Assembly (NCBI GenBank): GCA_018701055.1
Contig: JABIUH010000206.1
Location: forward strand, 1 to 30,239
Direction: 5' to 3'
From: Woeseia sp.
GTDB taxonomy: Bacteria; Pseudomonadota; Gammaproteobacteria; Steroidobacterales; Woeseiaceae
Length of the DNA stretch: 30,239 nt
In this document: piece by piece, positions 1-7,722 of the stretch
Position numbering within the stretch: position 1 is the stretch's first letter
Layout: every line of letters starts with the position of its first letter
Translations under genes and position numbers: made by a program
The notes under the pieces: model-generated
Seen by the model: only the letters and a program-made list of their open reading frames with translations
Database searches by the model: none
Told to the model about the DNA's origin: nothing

Positions 1-512
1 CTGGTCTGACCGTTCTCTATCCGTTCATCAAACGCTTTGTTTCCATACCGCAATTCGTTCTTGGTGCTGCATTCGGCTGGGCAGTGCCGATGGCGTTCGC
101 CGCCCAAACCGGCGAAGCATCGCAGCTTGCCTGGCTCGTGTTTGGGGCTGCGCTCATTTGGGCCGTCATTTATGACACTTTCTACGCGATGGTCGATCGC
201 GAAGACGATGAAAAGGTTGGCGTGAAGTCGACTGCCATTCTATTTGGCGAAGCTGATCTATTCGTCATCGGCGGATTACAAATGCTGATGCTGGTCTCGC
301 TTATCTTTATTGGTGACATGGCTGAACTCGGAATTTGGTATTTCGGTTCAGTCGGTGTAGCGGCCATCTTAATGGCCTATCACCAGTGGCTTGCTCGCAG
401 TAGACGACCTGACGCGTGTTTCAAAGCCTTCTTGCACAATCACTATGTCGGCATGGTGATATTCATCGGCATTGTTCTGCACTACACCTTCGTCACCGCA
501 ACAGTTTTATAG
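1..512 (+). CDS. ubiA: 4-hydroxybenzoate polyprenyltransferase, C-terminal part (5' end outside window)
   Basis: Integral membrane prenyltransferase that attaches the polyprenyl tail to 4-hydroxybenzoate in ubiquinone synthesis. Reading frame 3 is open from the window edge, so the gene starts upstream. Visible are the UbiA-type segment YPFIKRFVSIPQ followed by VLGAAFGWAVPMAFAA, and the second Asp-rich prenyl-diphosphate/Mg site, YDTFYAMVDREDDEKVGVKS, followed by TAILFG. Three further hydrophobic segments lead to the stop at 510-512. The 3' end overlaps the 3' end of the convergent comF by 20 bp, with no room for a separate terminator. The product supplies the quinone pool used by the respiratory chain. 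Identification is firm; only about the last 170 residues are seen. Confidence 0.95.
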   Translation, partial: GLTVLYPFIKRFVSIPQFVLGAAFGWAVPMAFAAQTGEASQLAWLVFGAALIWAVIYDTFYAMVDREDDEKVGVKSTAILFGEADLFVIGGLQMLMLVSLIFIGDMAELGIWYFGSVGVAAILMAYHQWLARSRRPDACFKAFLHNHYVGMVIFIGIVLHYTFVTATVL

Positions 513-1215
513 ACGCACGAGCAACCGTTAGTACGTCGACGCTCTTCGCACCGGCAGCGAGTAGTGCGGCGGCCAAATAGTCGCAGGTAGCACCCGTCGT
601 AATGACGTCGTCAATTATCAACGGATACTTGGCATCTAAAGCGCCATTAACTGCAAACGCTTGACGCAAATTCTTGCGGCGTTTGCTTGCCGAGAGCCCG
701 GACTGAGTTGTCGTTCGTCGGACACGCCTGGTTTGATGGTTGATTGGCAATCCCGTGTGGCTTGCGAGCTCCCTCGAAATTTCAATGGCCTGATTAAATC
801 CACGCGTAGCATGTCTCAGGCGGTGCAGTGGGACCGGTACGAGTGCGTCAACATGCGGGAATATCTCGTGAAGGGTCGGCACCAGGATTGTCGCGAATGC
901 TGGTGCGTACATAAGCTGCCGTTTGAATTTCAACGCTTTTAACGCCGTATCCACCGGAAACGCGTAGCGTAGCGGGGACCGGGCCCGATCAAAAAGCGGG
1001 GGGCTACTCTGACAATCGGCGCAAAAAACGCCAAGCGGCTGGTCCGCCACAACTGGCTGGCCGCAGCGCTCGCAATGACAGTGATTCCAGGGCAAGACAT
1101 CCACGCACCGACTGCAAATTCGGTCTTCGTTGCCTAGGCTCGCGCAAAGAACGCAGTGATGGCCCAGACTGAATTTTCCCAAGAACTCGAACACGACCCA
1201 GTATCCGCCGAGCAT
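493..1215 (-). CDS. comF: ComF family phosphoribosyltransferase-like protein
   Basis: ComF/GntX-type protein: an N-terminal zinc-ribbon followed by a type I phosphoribosyltransferase fold, linked to DNA uptake or DNA processing in other bacteria; its true reaction is not settled. The N-terminal part has paired cysteines (CVLC, CSRC, CERC, CADC). The C-terminal part has a VPVPLHRLRHATRGFNQA segment and the PRPP-binding loop LIIDDVITTGAT. The frame is open up to 1302, but that would overlap bioC, so I prefer the ATG at 1213-1215, giving 240 residues starting MLGGYWVVFEF just before the zinc ribbon. It is divergent from bioC and its 3' end overlaps ubiA. Family call firm, start moderately sure. 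Confidence 0.9.
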   Translation of the reverse strand: MLGGYWVVFEFLGKFSLGHHCVLCASLGNEDRICSRCVDVLPWNHCHCERCGQPVVADQPLGVFCADCQSSPPLFDRARSPLRYAFPVDTALKALKFKRQLMYAPAFATILVPTLHEIFPHVDALVPVPLHRLRHATRGFNQAIEISRELASHTGLPINHQTRRVRRTTTQSGLSASKRRKNLRQAFAVNGALDAKYPLIIDDVITTGATCDYLAAALLAAGAKSVDVLTVARASIKLLR

Positions 1216-1260
1216 TAGCGCGTCACACAATGAGAAAGCGGCCAAAACGTCACGAAAAAG

Positions 1261-1273
1261 TATACTGCGTTCA
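1261..1273 (+). promoter_or_regulatory. possible -10 element for bioC (leaderless transcript?)
   Basis: TATACT at 1261-1266 lies only six bases before the bioC ATG (1273), so transcription from it would begin at about the A of the start codon. No convincing -35 sequence sits 16-18 bases upstream and there is no Shine-Dalgarno sequence. The site lies in the short comF/bioC divergent gap. Weak, inferred from sequence only. Confidence 0.25.
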
Positions 1274-2142
1274 TGAATTCGCCCCCGGACACGATCAATC
1301 ATCAGAGCATGCAGCGACGCTTCGCACGCGCTGCAAGTTCATTTGATGTGGCAAGTTTTGTTCATCAACAAACATTGCGCGCCCTTCTCGATAGATTGGC
1401 ACCCGTGGTTATGTCACCAGCCCTGATTCTCGATATTGGCGCCGGAACCGGCATTGGCAGCCGAGCGCTTGCCAAGCACTATCGGAAGAGCCGTGTTGTA
1501 TCGCTCGATCTGTCGGCGGACATGCTTGCGTTGGCTAAGGGCAACAAGCCGTTCTTTTCCAAATTGTCCGAATTGCGTGCAGATGCCAATCAATTGCCTA
1601 TTAGCAGTGACAGCGTCGATCTGGTTTTCGCAAACCTTCTTCTGCCCTGGATAGATGACCTTTCGATCTGTCTGGCTGAGATCAGTCGTATTCTAAAAAA
1701 GGGCGGTGTCTTCGCGTTCGCAACACTTGGGCCTGACAGTCTCAACGAGCTACGCCGAGCTTGGGCTACGGTCGATTCAGATGTTCATGTGCGTAGCTTT
1801 GCCGATATGCACGACGTTGGTGATGCGCTATTGCAAAATGGTCTCGCCGACCCAGTACTGGATGTTGACTATCTGACGGTAACCTATGAGGACACGATTT
1901 CCTTGTATCGCGATTTAAGCGCATGTGGGGCGCGAAACAGCCTGGCCCCCCGTCGCAAATCTTTGACTGGCAAGAATCGCTTCACCCGCATGGAAAACGC
2001 GATCACAAAAGAGATAACCAGCAATCGATTCAAGATGACATTAGAGCTCGTTTACGGACATGCGTGGGGTGTCGGCCCTCGACCGAAAAATGGAGAATTT
2101 CATCTGGATGCCAACACGATACCGCGCCGCGAGAGGCGCTGA
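1273..2142 (+). CDS. bioC: malonyl-[acyl-carrier protein] O-methyltransferase
   Basis: SAM-dependent methyltransferase that caps malonyl-ACP as a methyl ester so that it can enter fatty-acid elongation to form the pimeloyl moiety of biotin. The protein is 289 residues, slightly longer than many BioC proteins. Motif I is LILDIGAGTGIGSRAL (about residues 50-65). An acidic motif II (SLDLSADML) and the motif IV-like DLVFANLLLPW follow. The BioC-type tail is present: a RDLSACGARNSL segment, then RRKSLTGKNRFTRME, and the terminal ELVYGHAWGVGPRP. No other bio genes are in the window, so this is a detached biotin gene, which is common in gammaproteobacteria. ATG at 1273 is the only good start. Confidence 0.9.
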   Translation: MNSPPDTINHQSMQRRFARAASSFDVASFVHQQTLRALLDRLAPVVMSPALILDIGAGTGIGSRALAKHYRKSRVVSLDLSADMLALAKGNKPFFSKLSELRADANQLPISSDSVDLVFANLLLPWIDDLSICLAEISRILKKGGVFAFATLGPDSLNELRRAWATVDSDVHVRSFADMHDVGDALLQNGLADPVLDVDYLTVTYEDTISLYRDLSACGARNSLAPRRKSLTGKNRFTRMENAITKEITSNRFKMTLELVYGHAWGVGPRPKNGEFHLDANTIPRRERR

Positions 2143-2449
2143 GTATGAAAGATCGATGCACTCCGGAAAGTTACACGAACGGTATTGATAACGTATTGAT
2201 TTAGAAATACTTTCTGTTTTTGACGTCTGTATGAGGGGTTTGCATGGCGGAAGTCGTTTCAGTAAACTTCGCGTGCCTTGCCGGCCGCTTCGCCGGACCC
2301 ACAACAAATAGTTTATGTATTCAGGTAATTCGGTTGTAGACCCGAAACTCGTGTGCGCGGTTGTGGTCTATTTAAAGTGGTTAAAACACCGGCGGCAATA
2401 TGAAATTCTTATGCAACGACCAAGGTTTCGCTGCAGGGTAATAAAAGCA
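2143..2449 (+). other. intergenic leader before the cytochrome oxidase genes
   Basis: No convincing gene is seen in these 307 bases. The coxB frame stays open back to 2315, but the extra residues look non-coding (basic, no signal sequence). The stretch contains a small CCGGC/GCCGG hairpin (2281-2285 with 2292-2296), possibly left from bioC termination, though without a T run. TTGATA (2185-2190) lies 17 bases before TACTTT (2208-2213), a poor sigma70-like pair. The promoter of the cox operon probably lies here but I cannot place it with confidence. Confidence 0.4.
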
Positions 2450-3262
2450 ATGATTCGAAAAATTTACATGGGTGTATTCGCGCTTTTAGGAGCGGCGAAC
2501 GCTAACGCAGATTGGACGCTCAATATGCCGAAAGGCGTAACAGAGCTCAGTGCCGAAACCTATGAAATTCACATGGTGGTCTTCTGGTGGTGCGTGGGAA
2601 TCGCGGTTGTCGTTTTCGGCGCGATGATCTATTCGATATTTGCACATCGAAAATCCAAAGGCGCTGTCGCTTCTAATTTTTCTCACAGCATCACCGCAGA
2701 GATAATCTGGACTGTAATTCCGGTCGTAATCCTCCTGATCATGGCGGTTCCGTCTGCGGAACTGTTGATCAAACTCGAAGATACCCGAGATCCCGATTTG
2801 ACCGTAGTTGTAACGGGCTATCAATGGAAATGGCATTACCGCTATCAGGGTGAAGATGTTGCTTTTTATAGCAGTCTGGCACGCGCTAGCGTCGCAGCAC
2901 GACGTCGCGGCTCAGGGATAGATCCCGAAACAGTCGAAAACTATTTGTTAGAAGTGGATAAACCCTTAGTGGTACCGAAAGGCGCCAAAGTCAGAATTTT
3001 GCTGACATCGAATGATGTTGTGCACTCCTGGTGGGTACCCGAGCTTGCGATTAAGAAAGATGCTGTGCCGGGCTTTATCAATGAAACCTGGTTTAGCGCC
3101 GACGTTGTAGGTGTCTATCGCGGCCAATGCGCAGAACTCAGCGGCATGGATCACGGCTATATGCCTATCGTAGTAGAGGTACTAGAAGAAGACGTCTACA
3201 ACGAATGGCTCGATAGGCAAAAGGGTAGCCCGAATGTGGCTGCCGACGGAGACGTTCGATGA
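2450..3262 (+). CDS. coxB: cytochrome c oxidase subunit II with an altered CuA site
   Basis: Subunit II of a heme-copper oxidase: two membrane helices anchor a periplasmic cupredoxin domain that normally takes electrons from cytochrome c through the binuclear CuA centre. Starting at ATG 2450 gives 270 residues with a signal peptide (MIRKIYMGVFALLGAANANA). Two hydrophobic helices, the aromatic YQWKWHYRYQ strand and the cupredoxin fold follow. The CuA ligand regions are NDVVHSWWVPE (His) and GQCAELSGMDHGYMPI. The family pattern in the latter is C-x3-C-x3-H-x2-M, but here the second cysteine is serine: TGC at 3128-3130 (residue 227) is followed by AGC at 3140-3142 (residue 231). Other ligands (first Cys, the Glu, His, Met) are intact. 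There is no C-terminal cytochrome c domain. It overlaps coxA by ATGA. Whether this protein can build a normal CuA is doubtful. Confidence 0.93.
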   Translation: MIRKIYMGVFALLGAANANADWTLNMPKGVTELSAETYEIHMVVFWWCVGIAVVVFGAMIYSIFAHRKSKGAVASNFSHSITAEIIWTVIPVVILLIMAVPSAELLIKLEDTRDPDLTVVVTGYQWKWHYRYQGEDVAFYSSLARASVAARRRGSGIDPETVENYLLEVDKPLVVPKGAKVRILLTSNDVVHSWWVPELAIKKDAVPGFINETWFSADVVGVYRGQCAELSGMDHGYMPIVVEVLEEDVYNEWLDRQKGSPNVAADGDVR

Positions 3263-4872
3263 GCACGATAGTTGCCGACGACCACGACCTTCACGTTGAC
3301 CATAGTCACGACGGCCCGGTTAAGGGCTGGCGTCGTTGGGTTTACGCGACCAATCACAAAGACATTGGCACGATGTACCTCATCTTTAGTCTCGCCATGT
3401 TCTTCTCTGGCGGTTTGATGGCATTGATCATTCGCACAGAGCTGTTCACGCCGGGCCTGCAATTTATCGATCCAGCGTTTTTCAATCAAATGACCACCAT
3501 GCATGCGCTCATCATGGTGTTTGGTGCAGTGATGCCTGCTTTTGTGGGTCTGGCAAACTGGATGATTCCGCTCATGATCGGCGCGCCGGATATGGCGCTC
3601 CCGCGGATGAACAACTGGTCCTTTTGGATTTTGCCAGTTGCCTTCAGCATCCTCGGCTCTACCTTGTTAATGCCCGGCGGAGCGCCCGCCAGTGGCTGGA
3701 CGATGTACCCTCCGTTGGTTTTGCAAACCGGGGATGCATTTCCATTTTTGATTTTTTCCATACACCTGATGGGCTTGTCATCCATCATGGGTGCAATCAA
3801 CGTGATCGTCACCATTATCAACATGCGCGCCCCCGACATGACCTTGTTAAAGATGCCAATGTTTGTCTGGACCTGGCTTATAACGGCATACCTTCTGTTG
3901 GCCGTCATGCCAGTATTAGCGGGCGCGGTGACGATGCTCCTGACGGATCAGTTTTTTGGCACTAGCTTCTTCCTCGCCGCGGGCGGCGGCGACCCTGTCA
4001 TGTTCCAGCATATTTTCTGGTTCTTTGGACACCCCGAGGTCTACATCATGATTCTGCCGGCGTTTGGGGTGGTGTCAGAAATTATTCCGACCTTTGCCAG
4101 GAAACCGTTGTTCGGTCACGACTCTATGGTCTACGCCGCTTCAAGCATCGCATTTTTGTCTTTTATTGTTTGGGCACATCACATGTTTACCGTCGGTATG
4201 CCGCTGACCGGACAGATGTTCTTTATGTTCGCAACGATGCTAATCGCGGTACCAACCGGCGTGAAAGTATTTAACTGGACGGCAACGATGTGGAAGGGCT
4301 CGATGACTTTTGAAACGCCGATGCTGTTCTCCTTAGGGTTTCTGTTTCTCTTCACCATTGGCGGCTTCTCCGGGCTAATGCTCGCCATCGTCCCCGCTGA
4401 TATTCAATATCACGATTCGTATTTTGTGGTCGCACACTTCCACTACGTCCTCGTGCCGGGTTCAATTTTTGGATTGATGGCTGCTGTGTACTATTGGCTT
4501 CCAAAATGGACGGGGCATTACTACAACGAACGCCAGGGACAAATACACTTTTGGTTGTCGACCATATTTGTCAACATGACTTTTTTCCCGATGCACTTTT
4601 TGGGATTAGCGGGTATGCCTCGAAGAATTCCTGACTACTCCACTCAATTTTCGGACTTCAATTCGGTCGCTAGTATCGGGGCTATAGGCTTCGGTTTGTC
4701 TCAACTCCTATTTGTGTACATCGTGTATCAATGCGCGCAAAAGAAGGGGCCAAAAGCCACTACGGCTGTGTGGGATAACCCGCAAGGACTTGAATGGACC
4801 GTACCGTCACCTGCTCCATATCACACGTTTGACACGCCGCCTCGAATCACTTCCAGCACAGCGTTTTCTTAA
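3259..4872 (+). CDS. coxA: cytochrome c oxidase subunit I
   Basis: Catalytic subunit carrying low-spin heme and the heme/CuB oxygen-reduction site; pumps protons across the inner membrane. It is 537 residues long with the twelve-helix pattern. Key motifs are present: MHALIMVFGAVMP (heme His), GAPDMALPRMNN (D-channel entry), FGHPEVYIMILPAFG (CuB His, cross-linked Tyr and the channel Glu), HHMFTVG (two CuB His), PTGVKVFNW (K-channel) and HDSYFVVAHFHYV (heme ligands). LIIRTEL near the N-terminus retains the arginine that contacts the heme A formyl group in aa3 oxidases. The start overlaps the coxB stop (ATGA), implying translational coupling. No catalytic residue appears lost, in contrast to subunit II. 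Confidence 0.97.
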   Translation: MSTIVADDHDLHVDHSHDGPVKGWRRWVYATNHKDIGTMYLIFSLAMFFSGGLMALIIRTELFTPGLQFIDPAFFNQMTTMHALIMVFGAVMPAFVGLANWMIPLMIGAPDMALPRMNNWSFWILPVAFSILGSTLLMPGGAPASGWTMYPPLVLQTGDAFPFLIFSIHLMGLSSIMGAINVIVTIINMRAPDMTLLKMPMFVWTWLITAYLLLAVMPVLAGAVTMLLTDQFFGTSFFLAAGGGDPVMFQHIFWFFGHPEVYIMILPAFGVVSEIIPTFARKPLFGHDSMVYAASSIAFLSFIVWAHHMFTVGMPLTGQMFFMFATMLIAVPTGVKVFNWTATMWKGSMTFETPMLFSLGFLFLFTIGGFSGLMLAIVPADIQYHDSYFVVAHFHYVLVPGSIFGLMAAVYYWLPKWTGHYYNERQGQIHFWLSTIFVNMTFFPMHFLGLAGMPRRIPDYSTQFSDFNSVASIGAIGFGLSQLLFVYIVYQCAQKKGPKATTAVWDNPQGLEWTVPSPAPYHTFDTPPRITSSTAFS

Positions 4873-4884
4873 GCGTCAGCTCTG

Positions 4885-4995
4885 GTGAGTGAAGTACAAA
4901 AGAAACGTGGAATTCGCAAAACGGCCATCATATTGACCGTTATCGCTTGCGCGTTTTACTTCGGGTTTATTTTGATGGGTGTGGCACGGTCGTAA
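4885..4995 (+). CDS. 36-residue single-helix membrane protein between coxA and ctaG
   Basis: A GTG-started reading frame of 36 codons: a basic N-terminus (SEVQKKRGIRKTA), one hydrophobic helix (IILTVIACAFYFGFILMGVA) and a short RS tail. It starts 12 bases after the coxA stop and its stop overlaps the ctaG start region by 17 bases. Short single-helix proteins occur at this exact place in many proteobacterial cox clusters and are annotated as small cytochrome oxidase assembly proteins. I infer the same role from position, length and topology, not from motif evidence. No strong ribosome-binding site is seen; translation may be coupled to coxA. Confidence 0.65.
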   Translation: MSEVQKKRGIRKTAIILTVIACAFYFGFILMGVARS

Positions 4996-5581
4996 AATTA
5001 TCACCAAGCACGCAACATCGGCTGATTTAAAAAGCCACTCGCTGACCCTACGATTGATAGCGTTCGTCGGCGGAATGTTTTTGTTCGGAGTTTTTGCGCT
5101 GCCACCACTTTACGATGTGTTTTGTGAAGTAACGGGTCTTGGTGGCAAAACCAACTCGGTTGCAATGACGAATGTAGACGATGTAATTGATGAATCTCGT
5201 GAACTCAAACTGGAATTCGTCACCACAGTTAATCAATACGCACCTTGGGAGTTTCGTGCAGCGGAAGATGGAATGAAAATTCATCCCGGCCAACTTTATG
5301 AAGCAACATTCTTGGCGCGAAATACGTCCAATTCTCATAAAATCGCTCAAGCCGTGCCTAGCGTATCGCCAAGTTCAGCGGCGAAATACTTGAAGAAATT
5401 GGAATGCTTCTGTTTTACGGCCCAAGAATTCACGGCAGGGGAAGAGAAAGAAATGGCGGTTCGGTTTCTGATTGATTCAGATCTTCCCGAATACATTGAC
5501 ACTATCACCTTGTCTTACACACTATTTGACGCGACCAACTTCGCTGCGCCTGTGACCGTTTCACAGGACAGCAGACGCTAA
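4979..5581 (+). CDS. ctaG: cytochrome c oxidase assembly protein CtaG/Cox11
   Basis: Membrane-anchored copper chaperone that delivers copper to the CuB site of subunit I. One N-terminal helix (LIAFVGGMFLFGVFALPPLYDVF) is followed by a periplasmic immunoglobulin-like domain. The Cox11 hallmarks are present: LYDVFCEVTGLGGKTN, the copper-binding CFCF motif (ECFCFTAQEF) and the closing DSDLPEYIDTITLSYTLF strand. The GTG at 4979 gives 200 residues and overlaps the preceding small ORF; there is no better in-frame start before the helix. This gene serves CuB, whereas CuA normally needs a SCO protein, and no canonical SCO gene is in the window. Confidence 0.93.
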   Translation: MWHGRKIITKHATSADLKSHSLTLRLIAFVGGMFLFGVFALPPLYDVFCEVTGLGGKTNSVAMTNVDDVIDESRELKLEFVTTVNQYAPWEFRAAEDGMKIHPGQLYEATFLARNTSNSHKIAQAVPSVSPSSAAKYLKKLECFCFTAQEFTAGEEKEMAVRFLIDSDLPEYIDTITLSYTLFDATNFAAPVTVSQDSRR

Positions 5582-5596
5582 CAATCGAATCTATCT

Positions 5597-6463
5597 ATGT
5601 CTAACGACGACGATCGCTATTACGTACCCCACGGCAGCCACTGGCCAATAGTCGGCTCAGCTGGTCTTTTCTTCCTGATGATTGGCGTCTCCGTTTGGTT
5701 AAACGGCGGGGATACGGGATTTTGGGTCATGTTATCCGGCGCCGCGATTATCATTTTTATGCTGATCGGTTGGTTTGGGGAGGTTATCGCCGAAAGCGAG
5801 GGCGGTCGTTACAACAATCAGGTCGACATGTCGTTTCGCATGGGGATGTTTTGGTTCATCTTTTCAGAAGTGATGTTCTTCTGTGCTTTTTTCGGCGCGC
5901 TCTTTTACGCGCGAAACATGTCGGTGCCCTGGCTGGGTGGAGACAGCAACAACTTTTTCACCAATTTTATCGTGTGGGACGGTTTCGAGAGTACCTGGCC
6001 GACCAACGGGCCGGGCAATATCGGCGGCGATTTTGAGGCAATGGGCCCATTCGGATTGCCACTTATAAACACCGCTATCTTACTGACGAGTAGCGCGACC
6101 GTCTCAGTCGCACATCATGCGTTGCTGCATGGCCAGCGAGCATTGCTGAAGGTCTCGCTTGCAGCCACTTTTATTCTCGGGTTTATTTTCGTGATCCTGC
6201 AGGCCGAGGAATATATCGAAGCTTATCAACACATGAATCTGACGATGTCTTCTGGAATCTACGGCTCAACGTTTTATATGCTGACGGGTTTTCACGGCAT
6301 GCATGTCACCATCGGCGCAATCATGCTCACGGTCATGTGGTTGCGGGTGATGAAGGGCCACTTTACACCAACGAAACATTTCGCATTCGAGGCGACGGCC
6401 TGGTACTGGCATTTCGTTGACGTCGTGTGGGTTGGGCTCTACGTCTTTGTTTACTGGATGTGA
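5597..6463 (+). CDS. coxC: cytochrome c oxidase subunit III
   Basis: Seven-helix subunit III, which binds subunit I and stabilises proton uptake. The protein is 288 residues. Recognisable parts are HGSHWPIVGSAGLFFLMIG at the N-terminus, FIFSEVMFFCAFFGALFYAR with the conserved membrane glutamate, LLTSSATVSVAHHALLHGQR, FYMLTGFHGMHVTIGAIML, and the C-terminal FEATAWYWHFVDVVWVGLYV, then FVYWM. It lies 15 bases after ctaG and is the last of the catalytic-subunit run. Its last 54 coding bases are duplicated exactly downstream at 6545-6598. Confidence 0.97.
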   Translation: MSNDDDRYYVPHGSHWPIVGSAGLFFLMIGVSVWLNGGDTGFWVMLSGAAIIIFMLIGWFGEVIAESEGGRYNNQVDMSFRMGMFWFIFSEVMFFCAFFGALFYARNMSVPWLGGDSNNFFTNFIVWDGFESTWPTNGPGNIGGDFEAMGPFGLPLINTAILLTSSATVSVAHHALLHGQRALLKVSLAATFILGFIFVILQAEEYIEAYQHMNLTMSSGIYGSTFYMLTGFHGMHVTIGAIMLTVMWLRVMKGHFTPTKHFAFEATAWYWHFVDVVWVGLYVFVYWM

Positions 6464-6598
6464 GTAACGGCCCATTTTGAACAACTTACTAAAGATCAAT
6501 CCGCATCGAACGGCGTCGTGGCTTTCACTAAATCAGGCGGATTGGGCATTTCGTTGACGTCGTGTGGGTTGGGCTCTACGTCTTTGTTTACTGGATGT
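6408..6598 (+). repeat. 54-bp direct repeat: end of coxC duplicated downstream
   Basis: Bases 6408-6461 (the coxC 3' end up to the first base of the stop codon) and 6545-6598 are identical over 54 bases, starting ggcatttcgttgacg and ending tttactggatgt. The centre-to-centre shift is 137 bp. The second copy, read in the coxC frame, again ends ATG followed by a stop (TAG rather than TGA). It has no start codon of its own and is a scrap, not a gene. It probably records a recombination or insertion event just after coxC. Confidence 0.9.
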
Positions 6599-6637
6599 AG
6601 CGAACGACCGAGCAGTATTTTAAGTTGGCTATTTGAA

Positions 6638-7552
6638 ATGAATATATTCTGTATTATCCGCGGCACCTTATCGCTCGGATTCATGCTCTGCATTAGCATG
6701 ACCGCGCACGCACAAGAACAACATGCAGACTATGTCGTTCTTGGAAAATCAATTAACCATCGGCAGTCGACCGACAGCGATCTTTCTCTTTTGAATACGG
6801 TGTTTTTCGCCGAGATTTTTCTAACTGAGAATGGGAATGTCACAAACGGATATTTACAGGGGCCTGGCGACACGGTGGATGGTCTGAGCTTTCCGGAAGG
6901 AAAAATTCAATTTCTTGCAGGCACGCGCCAATACAGTATCGATGCGCTAACTGAACATTTTCCTGACTCGACTTACTTCTTTAATTTCGACACGCCTGAC
7001 GGAAACGTGCGGAATCTGCCAGCCACTTTTGAACGGGATCATGGAGAAACCCGCAATCCCGGCCCAATTGAGGTCTTTCTTTACCAAGACAAGGCGCGAA
7101 TAGAGCCATCTGCGGTCAATCATGACCTGGATCTGGTCGTCCGCTGGAGCACCTTTGCCAATGGGTCCGCTGATCCAAACGGCACGATTGACGACATGAT
7201 TTACGTGATCGTCGGTGATTGTCAGGGAAATGAGATCGAGCACAGTGGTCACGCAATTAGCGATCCGGACGCTCTGACTTTCGCTGCTACCGAATTTACA
7301 ATCTCTGCCGCGACGCTCGAGGCAGGACAGCCCTTTCAGATTGAAGTCGAACATTCGAATATGGATACGGATGTTTGGAACAATATTGAGATCATTGTTA
7401 CCTACGCAGCGACCACTTTTCTCGATATCAGAACGAGTGGCATCGACGTTCAAACCCGAGATTGTCCGCTCACACCGTATCCGATGGACGGTGGCCAGAC
7501 CGATCGGCAGGCAAAGCCAATAGCCGTAGAACAATTGATGAGCGGCAGCTAA
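6638..7552 (+). CDS. exported protein of unknown function
   Basis: A 304-residue protein that I do not recognise. ATG 6638 gives a clear signal peptide (MNIFCIIRGTLSLGFMLCISM, then TAHAQ). An upstream in-frame start at 6518 would run through the duplicated coxC scrap and is rejected. The mature part is rich in Asp, Asn, Thr and Ser, with beta-strand-like stretches (DLDLVVRWSTFANGS, MIYVIVGDCQGNEIE, FQIEVEHSNMDTDVWNN, IEIIVTYAATT). It has only two cysteines (in GDCQGN and TRDCPL) that could pair. The C-terminus is low in structure. It sits between coxC and the SURF1 run, where such a gene is not usual, so it may be an insertion. No function is inferred. Confidence 0.75.
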   Translation: MNIFCIIRGTLSLGFMLCISMTAHAQEQHADYVVLGKSINHRQSTDSDLSLLNTVFFAEIFLTENGNVTNGYLQGPGDTVDGLSFPEGKIQFLAGTRQYSIDALTEHFPDSTYFFNFDTPDGNVRNLPATFERDHGETRNPGPIEVFLYQDKARIEPSAVNHDLDLVVRWSTFANGSADPNGTIDDMIYVIVGDCQGNEIEHSGHAISDPDALTFAATEFTISAATLEAGQPFQIEVEHSNMDTDVWNNIEIIVTYAATTFLDIRTSGIDVQTRDCPLTPYPMDGGQTDRQAKPIAVEQLMSGS

Positions 7553-7583
7553 AACTACAGCCGAGGCTGTGTGGGGCCGTGGA

Positions 7584-7655
7584 ATTGCCACTTCGAACGC
7601 AGTGAAGCAATCCATTTTTCGTGAGTTTTATGGATTGCTTCGCTACGCTCGCAAT
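7584..7655. repeat. REP-like extragenic palindrome
   Basis: A 72-base imperfect palindrome between the unknown exported gene and the DUF2909 gene. The core is a perfect 12-bp inverted repeat, gaagcaatccat (7604-7615) and atggattgcttc (7630-7641), around a 14-base loop. The arms extend with mismatches to ATTGC (7584-7588) and GCAAT (7651-7655). The ggattgcttcgctacgctcg composition is typical of repetitive extragenic palindromes in proteobacteria. I see no second full copy in this window. Confidence 0.65.
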
Positions 7656-7722
7656 GACGAACTTTCAATTTTTGAGCGATCTCGTTGAAGCCGTGTGTCG
7701 GCTGTCGGGAGTGGAGAACCCT

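Noticed and set aside
1065..1085. gctcgcaatgac motif resembling the REP palindrome core
   Set aside because: It lies inside comF coding sequence without an inverted partner; likely chance.
3259..4872. The oxidase as an already complete quinol (bo-type) oxidase
   Set aside because: Subunit II still has three other CuA ligand positions and the aromatic electron-entry strand, and SURF1 is present; only the CuA cysteine change is supported.
6518..6637. Upstream start for the exported protein
   Set aside because: It would translate the duplicated coxC scrap out of frame and bury the signal peptide.
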